From an uncultured Phascolarctobacterium sp. (lineage in GTDB: Bacteria > Bacillota > Negativicutes > Acidaminococcales > Acidaminococcaceae): 64,000 bases of DNA. Position 1 is the stretch's first letter. Each line of letters begins with the position of its first letter. Below, one piece after another: positions 8,552 through 18,059 of this stretch. The stretch is from positions 1-64,000 of the forward strand of contig CAJKLD010000010.1 in assembly GCA_905200645.1 (NCBI GenBank). Reading direction: 5' to 3'. The notes below the pieces were generated by a model. It saw nothing but the letters and a program-made list of their open reading frames with translations, was not told the DNA's origin and ran no database searches. The translations under genes were made by a program, and so were the position numbers.

Positions 8552-9514
8552 ATGAAGAAGATGTTATTTTTATTATTGCTGCTGTTAAGTATTTGTTCTG
8601 TTGGTTTAGCTGCAGATAATACACAGGATTTTTATAAACTGGAGATGCAGCGTTTGATGCGCAAAGTGCGTACAGAAGGAAGGATTAAGAATCCTTCTTT
8701 TGGTATATTGGTGAATGGTGGAACAAATATTTATTATCCTCCGGCATACGCATCCAATAATAATGCTAATGCAGAAAACGCCATTGCTTTAGTTGACGGT
8801 ATCTTAATTGAAAGCTTTAATTTTGGCTTTAACTACCAGAATGGAGCAAAAACTCCTGTAGAGGTGAAGAAATATTTTCTTAAGACAATTGAGTTAGCTA
8901 AAAAAAATAAGGTTGCTTTGTTTAATATAGATTATTGCCGTAGTTCGCGTCAGCAAAATACAGCAATGCGGTTAAGCAGAAAAGAGGGATTTGTCAATTA
9001 TGCAGCTACGCGAGGATTAGATGAGTTACCTTTAGTTGCGTTAAATGATAAAAATGTCAGGAAATTGCAGGCTTGTGAAAATTTCTGTGTTCTGCTGAAC
9101 CCTCATAAATTTGCTTCAAAAGAAATTTATTTGGCTAGTCTAAGAAAAAGCAGCTACGATTTGTTGATTATTGATGGTTATTTTGGTGACAGCTTTTTTA
9201 CTGCTGCTGATATTGCAGGATTAAGGGTCAAACCTAATGGGAAACGGCGTTTAGTATATTGCTATATGAGTCTTGGAGAAGCTGAGAATTATCGCTGGTA
9301 TTGGAAACAAGCGTATCATAATGAAAGACCGGAATGGTTGGACGAGCCAAATGAAAACTGGCAGGGTAGTTATAAGGTTAAATATTGGATGCAGCCATGG
9401 CATGATATTATATATAATGCCCGTGACAGTTACTTATCTAAAATAGTTGACGCTGGTTTTGACGGAGCTTTTTTAGACGTTATAGATGCTTTTGAATATT
9501 TTCAGGCCAAGTGA
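8552..9514 (+). CDS. exported TM1410/PelA-like putative glycoside hydrolase
   Basis: 320-aa exported protein. The ATG at 8552 (GGGAG 5 nt upstream) begins a signal peptide with a leucine run, cleaved near GLAA/DN. A GTG at 8540 is in frame but would spoil the signal peptide. The mature part looks like the MJ1477/TM1410 (GH114-like, endo-alpha-1,4-polygalactosaminidase) TIM barrel: YDLLIIDGYFGD near residue 205, LVYCYMSLGEAENYR with the conserved acidic residue, and the C-terminal GFDGAFLDVIDAFEYF. The PelA hydrolase domain is related, so a role in trimming a surface polysaccharide is plausible. The two genes upstream are only fragments, so it may be a survivor of a larger locus. Confidence 0.75.
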   Translation: MKKMLFLLLLLLSICSVGLAADNTQDFYKLEMQRLMRKVRTEGRIKNPSFGILVNGGTNIYYPPAYASNNNANAENAIALVDGILIESFNFGFNYQNGAKTPVEVKKYFLKTIELAKKNKVALFNIDYCRSSRQQNTAMRLSRKEGFVNYAATRGLDELPLVALNDKNVRKLQACENFCVLLNPHKFASKEIYLASLRKSSYDLLIIDGYFGDSFFTAADIAGLRVKPNGKRRLVYCYMSLGEAENYRWYWKQAYHNERPEWLDEPNENWQGSYKVKYWMQPWHDIIYNARDSYLSKIVDAGFDGAFLDVIDAFEYFQAK

Positions 9515-9585
9515 ATAGTCTTATTTAAGTTTTTATTGTTGCTATAAGTTACAAGGTGCTTAGCAAAAGAGCCTTTATAAAAAAT

Positions 9586-9627
9586 AAAACCCATGTTTCT
9601 TCGCTAAGAGCGAAACATGGGTTTTTA
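9586..9627. terminator. bidirectional terminator between convergent genes
   Basis: A 14-bp perfect stem (AAAACCCATGTTTC 9586-9599 with 9612-9625). The flanking A and T runs suit termination of both the plus-strand hydrolase and minus-strand panF. Confidence 0.8.
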
Positions 9628-9682
9628 CAGTTTGAGATGTTTACTGAAAATTATCAATGGGAATATTTTTGCGTTTAATTAA

Positions 9683-11176
9683 TCAATCCTCAAATTTTTC
9701 CGGAAAGAAAATTTTTAAAACTTTTTCTTCGTGCGGTTTGCCCATAGCATTGCCAATGAGGAAAAGAATAAGCGAGAAGAAAATACCTAAAGTAATTTGG
9801 TGCAGGCTCATAAATTTAATTTTCATAGCCATGGTTACGCAGTAAACCAGCACGCCGCCGCTCATAGCAGCAATGGCACCGTATTTATTGGCTTTAGGCC
9901 AAAATAGACCAAAAATCAATACCCAGAAGAAGGCTGTTTCCAAGCCGCCAAAAGCAAACATGTTAATCTGCCAAATAACGGTGGGGGGCTTAATAGCAAT
10001 AGCATAAACTATTAAACCAAGAATAATCGTAACCGCAAGACTATAAATTCTTACTTGGTTATTGTTTAAAATTTCGCCCTTTTCGCCTTTAATATTCATG
10101 TAAACGTCTTTGACAATGGAGGAAGAAGTGGATAAAAGCAGAGAAGAAACAGTAGAGATAGTTGCTGCAATAGGACCAATAATGATTACGCCGGCCCAGA
10201 ATGGAGTTAAGCTTTTAACAATAGCGATAGGAATGATATTATCCACGCTGCCGTAGGCTTTGATGCCTTCGGTTAAAATGCCTTTGCTTAAAACGCCAAT
10301 CCAGGTTGCAACTAAGGTCATCGCACCAATAACGATAGTGCCGATAATCATAGCGCGGTGCAGAGCTTTGGTGTCTTTATAGCTGATGCCGCGGACAACA
10401 GATTGAGGCAGGGACAGAGTGCAGATACCAACTAAAAGCCATTGGCTGATATAAAGGGAGACGGGCATTTTACCACGGGATAAAGGCTCCAGCATATCTG
10501 GATGCTTGCCGCTGATGTATTCCATGATATTATCAAAACCGCCGCCGACGCTCATCATGCCGCCCATTAAGATACACATACCGACAATCATGGCAACAGC
10601 GCAGCAGGCGTCGGTAACAGCAACGCCTTTAAAACCGCCGATAGTGGTATAAATTACTACGATAAGACCAAAAAGGCTGAGACCGGTAACATAGGAAAAT
10701 CCAGTTACTGCTTCAAAAAGCTTAGCCGCGCCGACAAATTGCGCAACCATAGTAGAGCAGAAAAAGGCTACAATAACAAGAGCCGACATATTAGCTAAAA
10801 AATTAGATTGATAACGGGCGCGCAGTAAGTCGATAACGGTTACTGCGTCGATTTCACGCGCGATAAGCGCAATTTTTTTGCCAAAAACGCCTAAAACGAG
10901 AAAAATAACAATAACTTGGACAATAGCCATATACAGCCAGCCATAGCCGATAATCCAGGCCATACCGGGACCGCCCACAAAGGTGCTGACGCTGCTGTAA
11001 GTAGCTGCTGTGGTCATTGCTAAAACAAAGCCGCCTAAAGTACGTCCGCCAATAAAATAATCCTTGGCAAAATCCTTTTTACGATTTTCGGTAGAAGTAC
11101 GTTGAATGTAGGCGCTGATACCCAGCATACCAACTAAAAATAAAAGTACGGGGAGAAGGTTGATAATATTGCCCAT
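9683..11176 (-). CDS. panF: sodium/pantothenate symporter PanF
   Basis: Na+-coupled pantothenate uptake transporter of the solute:sodium symporter family, 497 aa, about 13 membrane segments. The N-terminal YFIGGRTLGGFVLAMTTAAT and the YSSVSTFVGGPG segment that follows are characteristic of PanF, as are SSIVKDVYM in the middle and the HEEKVLKIFF tail. The ATG at 11174-11176 overlaps the stop of the upstream yhdT by one base (TAATG), so the two are translationally coupled, as in many bacteria. Confidence 0.9.
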   Translation of the reverse strand: MGNIINLLPVLLFLVGMLGISAYIQRTSTENRKKDFAKDYFIGGRTLGGFVLAMTTAATYSSVSTFVGGPGMAWIIGYGWLYMAIVQVIVIFLVLGVFGKKIALIAREIDAVTVIDLLRARYQSNFLANMSALVIVAFFCSTMVAQFVGAAKLFEAVTGFSYVTGLSLFGLIVVIYTTIGGFKGVAVTDACCAVAMIVGMCILMGGMMSVGGGFDNIMEYISGKHPDMLEPLSRGKMPVSLYISQWLLVGICTLSLPQSVVRGISYKDTKALHRAMIIGTIVIGAMTLVATWIGVLSKGILTEGIKAYGSVDNIIPIAIVKSLTPFWAGVIIIGPIAATISTVSSLLLSTSSSIVKDVYMNIKGEKGEILNNNQVRIYSLAVTIILGLIVYAIAIKPPTVIWQINMFAFGGLETAFFWVLIFGLFWPKANKYGAIAAMSGGVLVYCVTMAMKIKFMSLHQITLGIFFSLILFLIGNAMGKPHEEKVLKIFFPEKFED

Positions 11177-11430
11177 TATTTTTGCTCCTCCTTGTTATCT
11201 AAATCAAAATTTTTAAAAACTTTTTCACTTAAGAAAAGCGTTACGAGGATGGCAAAAAGCCATGTTCCTACGCAGCCGGTCCAAACCCATAGAGGCGTGT
11301 GCAGAAAAGTAATATCGCTGTCTGCTAAACCGAAACCTGCTAAACACCAAAAAATGATAACCGCTGCTGCTGCCAGCACTGTAGCCTTTGCTTCTTTGTT
11401 GGCTTGACGGAATTTGTCACTTCTTTTCAT
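11176..11430 (-). CDS. yhdT: YhdT family (DUF997) small membrane protein
   Basis: 84-aa protein with two membrane segments (about residues 18-38 and 49-69). It is the usual companion of PanF. The start at 11428-11430 (MKRSDKF) has AGGAG 6 nt upstream and is preferred over a longer reading from 11481 that would add 17 unsupported residues. Function is unknown; the constant pairing with panF suggests an accessory subunit. Confidence 0.82.
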   Translation of the reverse strand: MKRSDKFRQANKEAKATVLAAAAVIIFWCLAGFGLADSDITFLHTPLWVWTGCVGTWLFAILVTLFLSEKVFKNFDLDNKEEQK

Positions 11431-11501
11431 ATTAAACTCCTTTCGTGCAGGCATAGAACCTGTTTTGCTTAATTTATTCAAAAAGATTTAGCAACAAATT
11501 C

Positions 11502-11530
11502 ATTATATCATTTATTGTCGGTAACAACAA
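11502..11530 (-). promoter_or_regulatory. promoter of yhdT-panF
   Basis: On the minus strand TTGTTG (11530-11525), a 17-bp spacer and TATAAT (11507-11502). Confidence 0.65.
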
Positions 11531-11558
11531 TAATAAAGTATTCAGAAGTGCATTTCTA

Positions 11559-11567
11559 TGCTATAAT
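11559..11567 (+). promoter_or_regulatory. extended -10 promoter of the membrane protein/HAD operon
   Basis: TGC-TATAAT (11559-11567) is an extended -10. No good -35 is seen. Its position downstream of the in-frame start at 11515 argues that translation begins at 11584. It is divergent from the yhdT-panF promoter, about 30 bp away. Confidence 0.6.
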
Positions 11568-11583
11568 ATGCTGTGGTGATGTT

Positions 11584-11994
11584 ATGAAGAATAAATTATA
11601 TAATTGGTTTACCTTGTGGCTTACTTATAGTGTGATATTTTTTTTAGCAGAATACTTAACTGATTGGCTGGAGGTAGTAACCTTAGGCGGTTTAGCTGCA
11701 GGCGCGTTTATAGAAGGATTTTTTTTGCTTCTTGGCACAGGTCTGATGCGAATTGTTGTCAGCAAGGAGTTTAAGCAATTGCCGTTAAAGGCTGCGTTGT
11801 CGCCGTCAAACGATATGCTGAAAGCCTTGGTTGTAGTTGCTGCTTTTTCCTGGGAAGGAGCTTTAACGCTTAGTCATATAATGCCTGGCTATACTTTGCA
11901 TACGCATGCTTGGCATCTGATCTTCCTACTTTTGCTTTATCCCATAGCAGCAATTATTTTAGACTTAATTTGTAAAAAGGAGCAAACTAATTGA
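11584..11994 (+). CDS. small integral membrane protein, unknown function
   Basis: 136 aa with about four hydrophobic segments (roughly residues 10-28, 32-55, 80-100 and 108-128). I do not recognise the family. The ATG at 11584 is preferred because GGTGATG lies just upstream and because the promoter -10 sits at 11562. Its stop overlaps the start of the next gene, a HAD phosphatase, by one base, so the two are co-translated. Confidence 0.7.
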   Translation: MKNKLYNWFTLWLTYSVIFFLAEYLTDWLEVVTLGGLAAGAFIEGFFLLLGTGLMRIVVSKEFKQLPLKAALSPSNDMLKALVVVAAFSWEGALTLSHIMPGYTLHTHAWHLIFLLLLYPIAAIILDLICKKEQTN

Positions 11995-12803
11995 TGGAGA
12001 TTAAACTTATTGCCAGTGATATGGATGACACGCTTTTAAGCAGTAAATGCGAAATTTCTCCGCGCAATGTGGCTGCCATAAAAAAGATTTTGGCTGTCGG
12101 TAAAATATTTATATTGGCTACCGGACGCATGTATGTTTCTGTAAAGCCTTATGCAGAGCGCTTAAATTTAGATGTTCCTTTAGTGACCTACAACGGCGCT
12201 TTGGTTAAAGGCAGCTTGAGCGGCAAGGTTTTTTATGAGCATAAAATGAAGCTGGCAACCGCTAATGAAGTGTTGGCATATTGCAGAAAAAATAGTTATT
12301 ATTTGCAGCTTTATGTAGGCGACAACATTTTTATTCATACGGAAAACGAATGCTCGCGTATGTATAGCAAAATCAGCGGCATTCCTACTACCGCTGTTGG
12401 CGATGCGGTGTATCATACTGATGAGGCTCCCTATAAAATTTTAGTAATGACTAAGGCTGACGAATTTCAAGAGGTGTGGCATAAATTTACCAGGGATTTT
12501 CAAGGCAAGCTGGATGTGACCAGCTCTAAGGATAATTTTTTAGAGCTTATGGAGCCTGGTATTAACAAATGGGAAGCAGTGAAAGCTGTGGCTGCCGGTT
12601 ATGGTATTAAGCCGGAAGAAATTATGTGCATTGGCGATTCTAACAATGATGTAAAGATGATTGCCAACGCCGGGATTGGCGTTGCTGTGGCTAATGCTAA
12701 GGATGCGGTTAAAGCGCATGCGAAAATAGTTACTGCTTCTAATGATAATGACGGCGTTGCCATGGTTATTGAAAGTATTTTAACTGAGCAGGCTAAAGAA
12801 TAA
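11994..12803 (+). CDS. Cof-type HAD hydrolase
   Basis: 269-aa haloacid dehalogenase-like phosphatase of the Cof (subclass IIB) type. Motif I SDMDDTLL (Asp nucleophile) is near residue 8, motif II ATGR near 41, and motif IV GDSNNDVKM near 212, with the long cap of this class between. Such enzymes dephosphorylate sugar phosphates, FMN or pyridoxal phosphate; the substrate cannot be told from sequence. The ATG at 11994 has AAGGAG at 11977-11982. Confidence 0.88.
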   Translation: MEIKLIASDMDDTLLSSKCEISPRNVAAIKKILAVGKIFILATGRMYVSVKPYAERLNLDVPLVTYNGALVKGSLSGKVFYEHKMKLATANEVLAYCRKNSYYLQLYVGDNIFIHTENECSRMYSKISGIPTTAVGDAVYHTDEAPYKILVMTKADEFQEVWHKFTRDFQGKLDVTSSKDNFLELMEPGINKWEAVKAVAAGYGIKPEEIMCIGDSNNDVKMIANAGIGVAVANAKDAVKAHAKIVTASNDNDGVAMVIESILTEQAKE

Positions 12804-12808
12804 TAAGC

Positions 12809-12839
12809 AAAGCAGGTAGGGCAGCGCCGTGCCTGCTTT
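12809..12839 (+). terminator. weak hairpin after the HAD gene
   Basis: AAAGCAGG (12809-12816) pairs with CCTGCTTT (12832-12839), with inner GGCA/TGCC pairs. There is no T-run, so termination is uncertain. Confidence 0.4.
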
Positions 12840-12887
12840 AATTCTATATATTTTGTCAAAAAGCGAATAAGTTTTTTGGAGGTTTGT

Positions 12888-13913
12888 ATGTCTATTTTGC
12901 CTATCTTTATACCTCATGCAGGCTGTCCGCATCAATGTATATTTTGCAATCAAAAGACTATCAGCGGCCATAAAACGGCTGCAGTAGCAGGAGCTAAGGC
13001 GCAGATTAAGCGCTGGCTGCAATGGCTGCGTCCGTCTGCTCACAACGAAGCTGCTTTTTACGGCGGTTCTTTTACGGGTCTTGATATGGATTTGCAAAAG
13101 CAGCTTTTAGCATTAACCGATGAGCTGTTAGACAAAGGTATAATCGGCAGCGTGCGCTTGTCAACTCGTCCGGACTATATTGATGCCGCAAGACTGGCTT
13201 TATTGCAGAAGCATAGTGTAAGGCTGGTGGAGCTTGGCGTACAGTCTTTAGATGAAAAGGTTTTAGCTGCTGCCGAACGTGGACACAGCGTGGAAGCGGT
13301 ATATAATGCGCACGATTTGCTGCGGCAGTTTGATTTTCAAACAGGCATACAGCTGATGGTGGGGCTACCGTGCCAAACTTGTGAAAGCGTGCGCGAGACG
13401 GCAGAAATTGTAGCCGCGCTTAAGCCTGACGTTGCAAGAATTTATCCTGTTTTGGTAATCAAGGATACGCCTTTGGCTAAATTGTATGCAGCGAAAAATT
13501 ATCAGCCGCTGACGTTGGAGGACGCTGTAGAGCAAAGCGCTTTCGTTTATCAGACGCTGACAGCGGCAGGCGTGAAAGTAATTCGTATCGGCTTGCAGCC
13601 GGATGAAGAATTGTGTACTCCGGGAAATATTGTTGCAGGCCCCTTTCATCCATCCATGGGAGAATTAGTTAAAAGCAGAGCGCTGCGGGATAAAATAACC
13701 TTACAGCTGCAAAAATTAGCTGCTCAGGGAGCTTTAAACGTGGAGCTGCATTGTCCTAAAAAATTAGAATCAAAGCTGCGCGGACATAAAAGCGATAATC
13801 TGCATTATTGGCAGCAGCTTTCACCGCAGCTAAAAATAAAAGTAGTAATTTGTCAAAATTCTGCGGAAAAGGAGATAAAAGTATGGCCAACTGCCAATCC
13901 TTTGCTCCCATAG
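12888..13913 (+). CDS. radical SAM protein, Elp3-like family
   Basis: 341-aa radical SAM enzyme. The cluster motif CPHQCIFC (CxxxCxxC) lies near residues 13-20, then FYGGSFTG, LSTRPDYID and VELGVQSLDE, the pattern of the Elp3/COG1243 group of 'oxygen-independent coproporphyrinogen oxidase-like' proteins. It lacks the acetyltransferase domain of true Elp3. The ATG at 12888 follows GGAGG at 12878-12882. The substrate is unknown; tRNA modification is the usual suggestion for this group. The 3' end overlaps the next gene by 31 nt. Confidence 0.8.
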   Translation: MSILPIFIPHAGCPHQCIFCNQKTISGHKTAAVAGAKAQIKRWLQWLRPSAHNEAAFYGGSFTGLDMDLQKQLLALTDELLDKGIIGSVRLSTRPDYIDAARLALLQKHSVRLVELGVQSLDEKVLAAAERGHSVEAVYNAHDLLRQFDFQTGIQLMVGLPCQTCESVRETAEIVAALKPDVARIYPVLVIKDTPLAKLYAAKNYQPLTLEDAVEQSAFVYQTLTAAGVKVIRIGLQPDEELCTPGNIVAGPFHPSMGELVKSRALRDKITLQLQKLAAQGALNVELHCPKKLESKLRGHKSDNLHYWQQLSPQLKIKVVICQNSAEKEIKVWPTANPLLP

Positions 13914-14377
13914 TAAACAGAGAAAGTAAAATTTTGCTGTTAGGTTCTATGCCGGGAGTGCGCTCTTTGCAGCGGCAGGAATATTATGCTCATCCGCAGA
14001 ATCGCTTTTGGCGCTTACTGGCTTTGCTTTTCAATGAACCTGAACCGTGTAATTATGCAGCTAAAAAAGAAATGCTGCTGCGTCATCATATAGCTTTATG
14101 GGATACGCTCGGCTTGTGTGAACGAGAGGGAAGCTTGGACAGTAATATCAAAAATGAAGTGCCTAACGCGATACCAGAACTGTTAGGGGAGCATCCGTCT
14201 ATTAACGCAGTATTTTGCAACGGCAGCAAAGCTGCCGGCGCTTTCAAAAAATATTTTGCTAAGCAGCTGCCAAAAAATGTGCATGTTTTTTATTTACATT
14301 CTACCAGTCCGGCTAACGCCAGAATGAATATGCAGGCTTTAGCGGAAGAATGGCAGAAAATTTTAGAGTATTTATAA
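13883..14377 (+). CDS. DNA-deoxyinosine glycosylase-like, UDG superfamily
   Basis: 164-aa uracil-DNA-glycosylase-fold enzyme of the hypoxanthine-DNA glycosylase group (family 6). Motif 1, GSMPGVRSLQRQEYYAHPQN, includes the catalytic-site Asn, and the second motif is STSPANA near residue 141. Predicted to excise hypoxanthine (deaminated adenine) from DNA and start base-excision repair. The ATG at 13883 has AAGGAG 8 nt upstream and lies inside the end of the radical SAM gene. Confidence 0.82.
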   Translation: MANCQSFAPIVNRESKILLLGSMPGVRSLQRQEYYAHPQNRFWRLLALLFNEPEPCNYAAKKEMLLRHHIALWDTLGLCEREGSLDSNIKNEVPNAIPELLGEHPSINAVFCNGSKAAGAFKKYFAKQLPKNVHVFYLHSTSPANARMNMQALAEEWQKILEYL

Positions 14378-14398
14378 TTGCGGCCTTAAAAGCTGTAT

Positions 14399-14424
14399 GA
14401 AAAAAACATTATCTATGATACAAT
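14399..14424 (+). promoter_or_regulatory. weak candidate promoter of smc
   Basis: TACAAT at 14419-14424 is a fair -10. The best -35 at a 17-bp spacing is poor. The gap between the glycosylase stop and smc is 113 nt and holds no other candidate. Confidence 0.35.
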
Positions 14425-14490
14425 AATAAGATAACATTAGAAAGAGCAAAAATTATGTGTTGTAATTTTTGCGGAAACAGGTGATCTTTA

Positions 14491-17400
14491 GTGCGTCTTA
14501 AGTCCTTCTCAACTTATGGCTTTAAATCATTTGCAGATAAAACTGAATTGACTTTTGATAAAGGGATAACTGCTGTTGTAGGACCTAACGGTTCAGGCAA
14601 GAGCAATATTTCTGATGCCATTCGTTGGGCTTTAGGCGAACAAAGCGCTAAATATCTGCGCGGCGCCAAAATGGAGGATGTTATTTTTTCCGGCAGCAGC
14701 AGGCGTCGTCCTTTGGGTGTGGCAGAGGTAAATTTAGAGTTTGATAACAGCGACCATACCTTGCCCATGGATTTTGAACAGGTAAGCTTAACGCGCCGCT
14801 TGTATCGCAGTGGTGACAGCGAATATGCCATCAATAAAAAATCCTGCCGTTTAAAGGATATAGTGGATTTATTGGCGGATACCGGCTTGGGCAAAGGTTC
14901 TATGTCCATTATCGGTCAGAATAAAATAGATGAAATTTTAAACAGCCGTTCCGAGGACCGGCGAGGACTTTTTGAAGAAGCGGCCGGAATTGCCAAGTAC
15001 CGCCTGCGCAAAAAGGACGCTGTGCGTCGTTTGGACGATACGGCAGTAAATTTAACGCGTATTAAGGATATTCGCAGCGAGGTAGAAGCGCAGGTGGAGC
15101 CTTTGGCGCAGGCTGCCAAAAAAACAGAGCAGTTTAATAAATTAAATGAAGAATACAATCTGTGTCAATTAGGTATAATCATCCGTAAGCTGGATAATAT
15201 GGAAAGCCTGAACGAAGCTTTGCAGGCGCGTAAGAATACTGCGGCAGATTTTTTCAGTCATCAGGCAGCTCTTTTAAGTCAGCGTGAGGCGGAGGCTGTA
15301 CAGGTGCAGCGGGAGCTGGATAAGCTGGCTGAAGGCTACAGCAAATTGCAGGAAGAAATTGCTGCTCACGAAACTGCGCTGGAGAAATTGCGCGGACGGC
15401 AGGGAGTTCTTAGTGAAAGAGCGGAGCAAAGCCAAAAAGCTATTGCCCGTTATGAGCAGAGCAACGAAAGGCTGGCTCAACAGGCTGCCGAATTAGAAGC
15501 TACCATGCAAAAATTAGCAGCAGAATTTGACGCAGCAGACGGGGAGCGTGCCAAGGCTGCTTTACTGGTAGATAAGCTGCAGCAGCAGCGCGACCAAGAA
15601 GCGAAAGCTTTGGCTGATGTGCAGAATAAAAGTGCTAATGCGCAAAGTGAATTTTTTGCCGGAATGCAGGCGCTGTTAAAGTTGCGCAATGAACTGCACA
15701 GCTTGGAGCAGGCGCAGGAGCTGCGGATGCGTAAGCGTGAAGCGCTGAAAAAAAATATCGAGGAAGCAGAAGCTTCTCAAGCACGTATAGAGGAAAAGTA
15801 TAAGCAGCTTTTAGAAGCGCAGGCCCGTAACGGTCATGAGCAGGAGCTTGTGGAGCAGGATGCGGAGAAAATGCAGCGGGAGCTGGCTGTTACTCAAGGA
15901 AAAATAAAGGATATTACCGCCAAGCAGCAGCAGTGCCAAAGAAATCTTACCGCTGCGGAAACCAGAGCGCAAAGCCTGCGGAGATTGCAGGATAATTATG
16001 AAGGCTTTAGCAATGGCATAAAGGTAATTTTAAAATCGCAGGCGCCGTGGCGTAAGCAGATTGTTGGCGTAGTGGCCGAGCTTATCAAGGTTGAAGATAA
16101 ATATGTTGCCGCCATGGAAACTGCTTTAGGCGAAGGCGCGCAGAATATTGTTACACGTGATGCACAGACTGCCAAGCAGGCCATTAGCTTTTTGAAGCAA
16201 AATAAAAGCGGTCGTGCGACTTTTCTGCCTTTAGATACAGTACAGCGTCGCAGTCCTAACCGCGAGGAAGAAGCTGCTGCCGCAATGCCGGGAATATGCG
16301 GCTTTGCCGTTGATTTGCTGCAATACAATGCCGAAGCGGAAAATGCTATTCGCTTTTTACTGGGGAGGGTGCTGATTGCGGAAAATATTGACGCTGCTTT
16401 GGCGGCGGCTAAGACAGTGCATTACCGTCTGCGGGTAGTTACTCTGGACGGCGATGTTGTTAACGCCGGCGGCAGTATGACCGGCGGTACACGCAGACAA
16501 AGAGAAGGCTATTTAAGCCGTAACGCCGAAATTAAGCAAATTTTAGCGAACTGTGCTAAGCTGCATCAGGAAGTGCTGGAGTGGCAGGAGCAGCTGGAAG
16601 AACAGGAAGAAATTGCTAAAAAGCAGGCCTATAGGCTGCAAGCGGCTAAAGAAGAATTGCAGCAGCAAAGATTAAAAGGCAGCGAATTAAGATTGCATTT
16701 AGAGCAGTCGGAGCAAGCCAAAAAACGCGAAAACGAAAACTTGCTTTTATTATTAGACGACAGACGTCAAGTTACCGACGAATATTTGGCTAATAGAGAT
16801 AAATTAAAGGCTCTACGTCTTACCGTAACGGAGCGCGAAGGCCAGGACGCAGAAGCTAAGGAACAGCTGGAAAATTTAAAAAAAGCAATCGCTAAAAGTG
16901 GCAGCGCGGTAACAGCCTTGGAAAACCAATTACAGGACGCGCGCGTGTCGTTAGAAACCTCGGCGGCTAAAAGCAGGCTGACAAGCGAACGTATGCATAG
17001 CCTAGACCAGGATACGCTGCGTGTACGCAAAGAAATTGCCGATAATCAAGCGGACATCATGCGAATGCATGAGACTGTTGCAGACTGCGCAAAACAAAAG
17101 CAAGAGTTGACGGTTCAAAGCGACGAAGCTTTAGCCAAGCTGAACGAAATTATGAATGGCAAAGAAACTTTCGCCGAGCAGCGGGGCGAGCTTTTACAGC
17201 GGCAAGGGCAAATGGAACAGGGTGCAGCCGCAGCGCGTAAAGCAGCCGCAGAAAGCGAAGCAGCTTTGCGGCAGGCAGAATTAAATCTTGCCCGTCACGA
17301 GAGCGACTATCAGCATGTGTTGGAGCAGCTGGAGCAGGATTATCACATAAATGAGCAAGAGGCCCGTTTAGTTGACATTAGCAGCTTGGCAGAACTGGAT

Positions 17401-18057
17401 TTGAAAGCTTTGCAGCGTAAATCCAGCAAGCTTTATCTTGCTATTTCCGAATTGGGCTCCATCAACGCTTCAGCTATCGAAGAATATCAAGCGATAAAAG
17501 AACGCAGCGAATTTTTGCAGAAGCAATATGATGATTTATATACAGCTAAGGAAAATTTAGAGGCAGTCATCGGCGAAATTAACAGCGGCATGACGAAACG
17601 TTTTAAAGAAGCATTTGCGCAGATCAATATTTATTTTGCTCAATGCTATGTGAAGCTTTTCGGCGGCGGCACCGCAGTCTTAAAGCTTACAGAGCCGGAG
17701 AATATTTTGGATTCCGGTATCGATATAGAGGTACAGCCGCCCGGCAAGAAACTGCAAAGCCTGTTCTTAATGTCCGGCGGCGAAAGAGCTTTGACGGTTA
17801 TCGCTTTGCTTTTTGCTTTGCTTAGCTACCAACCGGCGCCGTTCTGCATCTTGGACGAAATTGACGCGCCGCTGGATGATGCCAATATTCAACGTTTTGC
17901 CAATTTCCTCAGAGAATATTCTGCCAAAACGCAGTTTATTATGATAACTCACCGTAAGGGTACTATGGAATGTGCCGATATAATGTACGGTGTAACCATG
18001 GAAGAATCCGGTGTATCAAAGTTATTATCTGTGAAGATAAATGCAAAGGAGAGTTAA
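14491..18057 (+). CDS. smc: chromosome segregation protein SMC
   Basis: ATPase of the bacterial condensin complex (with ScpA and ScpB) that organises and separates chromosomes. 1188 aa, full length. Walker A GPNGSGKS at residues 31-38, long coiled coils about 165-500 and 675-1020, a hinge about 505-670 ending in GSMTGG, the ABC signature LMSGGE near 1093, and Walker B CILDEIDAPLDD near 1118. The start is GTG with AGGTGAT 9 nt upstream. ftsY begins 2 nt after the stop. scpA/scpB are not in the window. Confidence 0.97.
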   Translation: MRLKSFSTYGFKSFADKTELTFDKGITAVVGPNGSGKSNISDAIRWALGEQSAKYLRGAKMEDVIFSGSSRRRPLGVAEVNLEFDNSDHTLPMDFEQVSLTRRLYRSGDSEYAINKKSCRLKDIVDLLADTGLGKGSMSIIGQNKIDEILNSRSEDRRGLFEEAAGIAKYRLRKKDAVRRLDDTAVNLTRIKDIRSEVEAQVEPLAQAAKKTEQFNKLNEEYNLCQLGIIIRKLDNMESLNEALQARKNTAADFFSHQAALLSQREAEAVQVQRELDKLAEGYSKLQEEIAAHETALEKLRGRQGVLSERAEQSQKAIARYEQSNERLAQQAAELEATMQKLAAEFDAADGERAKAALLVDKLQQQRDQEAKALADVQNKSANAQSEFFAGMQALLKLRNELHSLEQAQELRMRKREALKKNIEEAEASQARIEEKYKQLLEAQARNGHEQELVEQDAEKMQRELAVTQGKIKDITAKQQQCQRNLTAAETRAQSLRRLQDNYEGFSNGIKVILKSQAPWRKQIVGVVAELIKVEDKYVAAMETALGEGAQNIVTRDAQTAKQAISFLKQNKSGRATFLPLDTVQRRSPNREEEAAAAMPGICGFAVDLLQYNAEAENAIRFLLGRVLIAENIDAALAAAKTVHYRLRVVTLDGDVVNAGGSMTGGTRRQREGYLSRNAEIKQILANCAKLHQEVLEWQEQLEEQEEIAKKQAYRLQAAKEELQQQRLKGSELRLHLEQSEQAKKRENENLLLLLDDRRQVTDEYLANRDKLKALRLTVTEREGQDAEAKEQLENLKKAIAKSGSAVTALENQLQDARVSLETSAAKSRLTSERMHSLDQDTLRVRKEIADNQADIMRMHETVADCAKQKQELTVQSDEALAKLNEIMNGKETFAEQRGELLQRQGQMEQGAAAARKAAAESEAALRQAELNLARHESDYQHVLEQLEQDYHINEQEARLVDISSLAELDLKALQRKSSKLYLAISELGSINASAIEEYQAIKERSEFLQKQYDDLYTAKENLEAVIGEINSGMTKRFKEAFAQINIYFAQCYVKLFGGGTAVLKLTEPENILDSGIDIEVQPPGKKLQSLFLMSGGERALTVIALLFALLSYQPAPFCILDEIDAPLDDANIQRFANFLREYSAKTQFIMITHRKGTMECADIMYGVTMEESGVSKLLSVKINAKES

Positions 18058-18059
18058 TT

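Noticed and set aside
9657..9845. 62-codon plus-strand frame at the 3' end of panF
   Set aside because: Antisense shadow of panF lacking an RBS.
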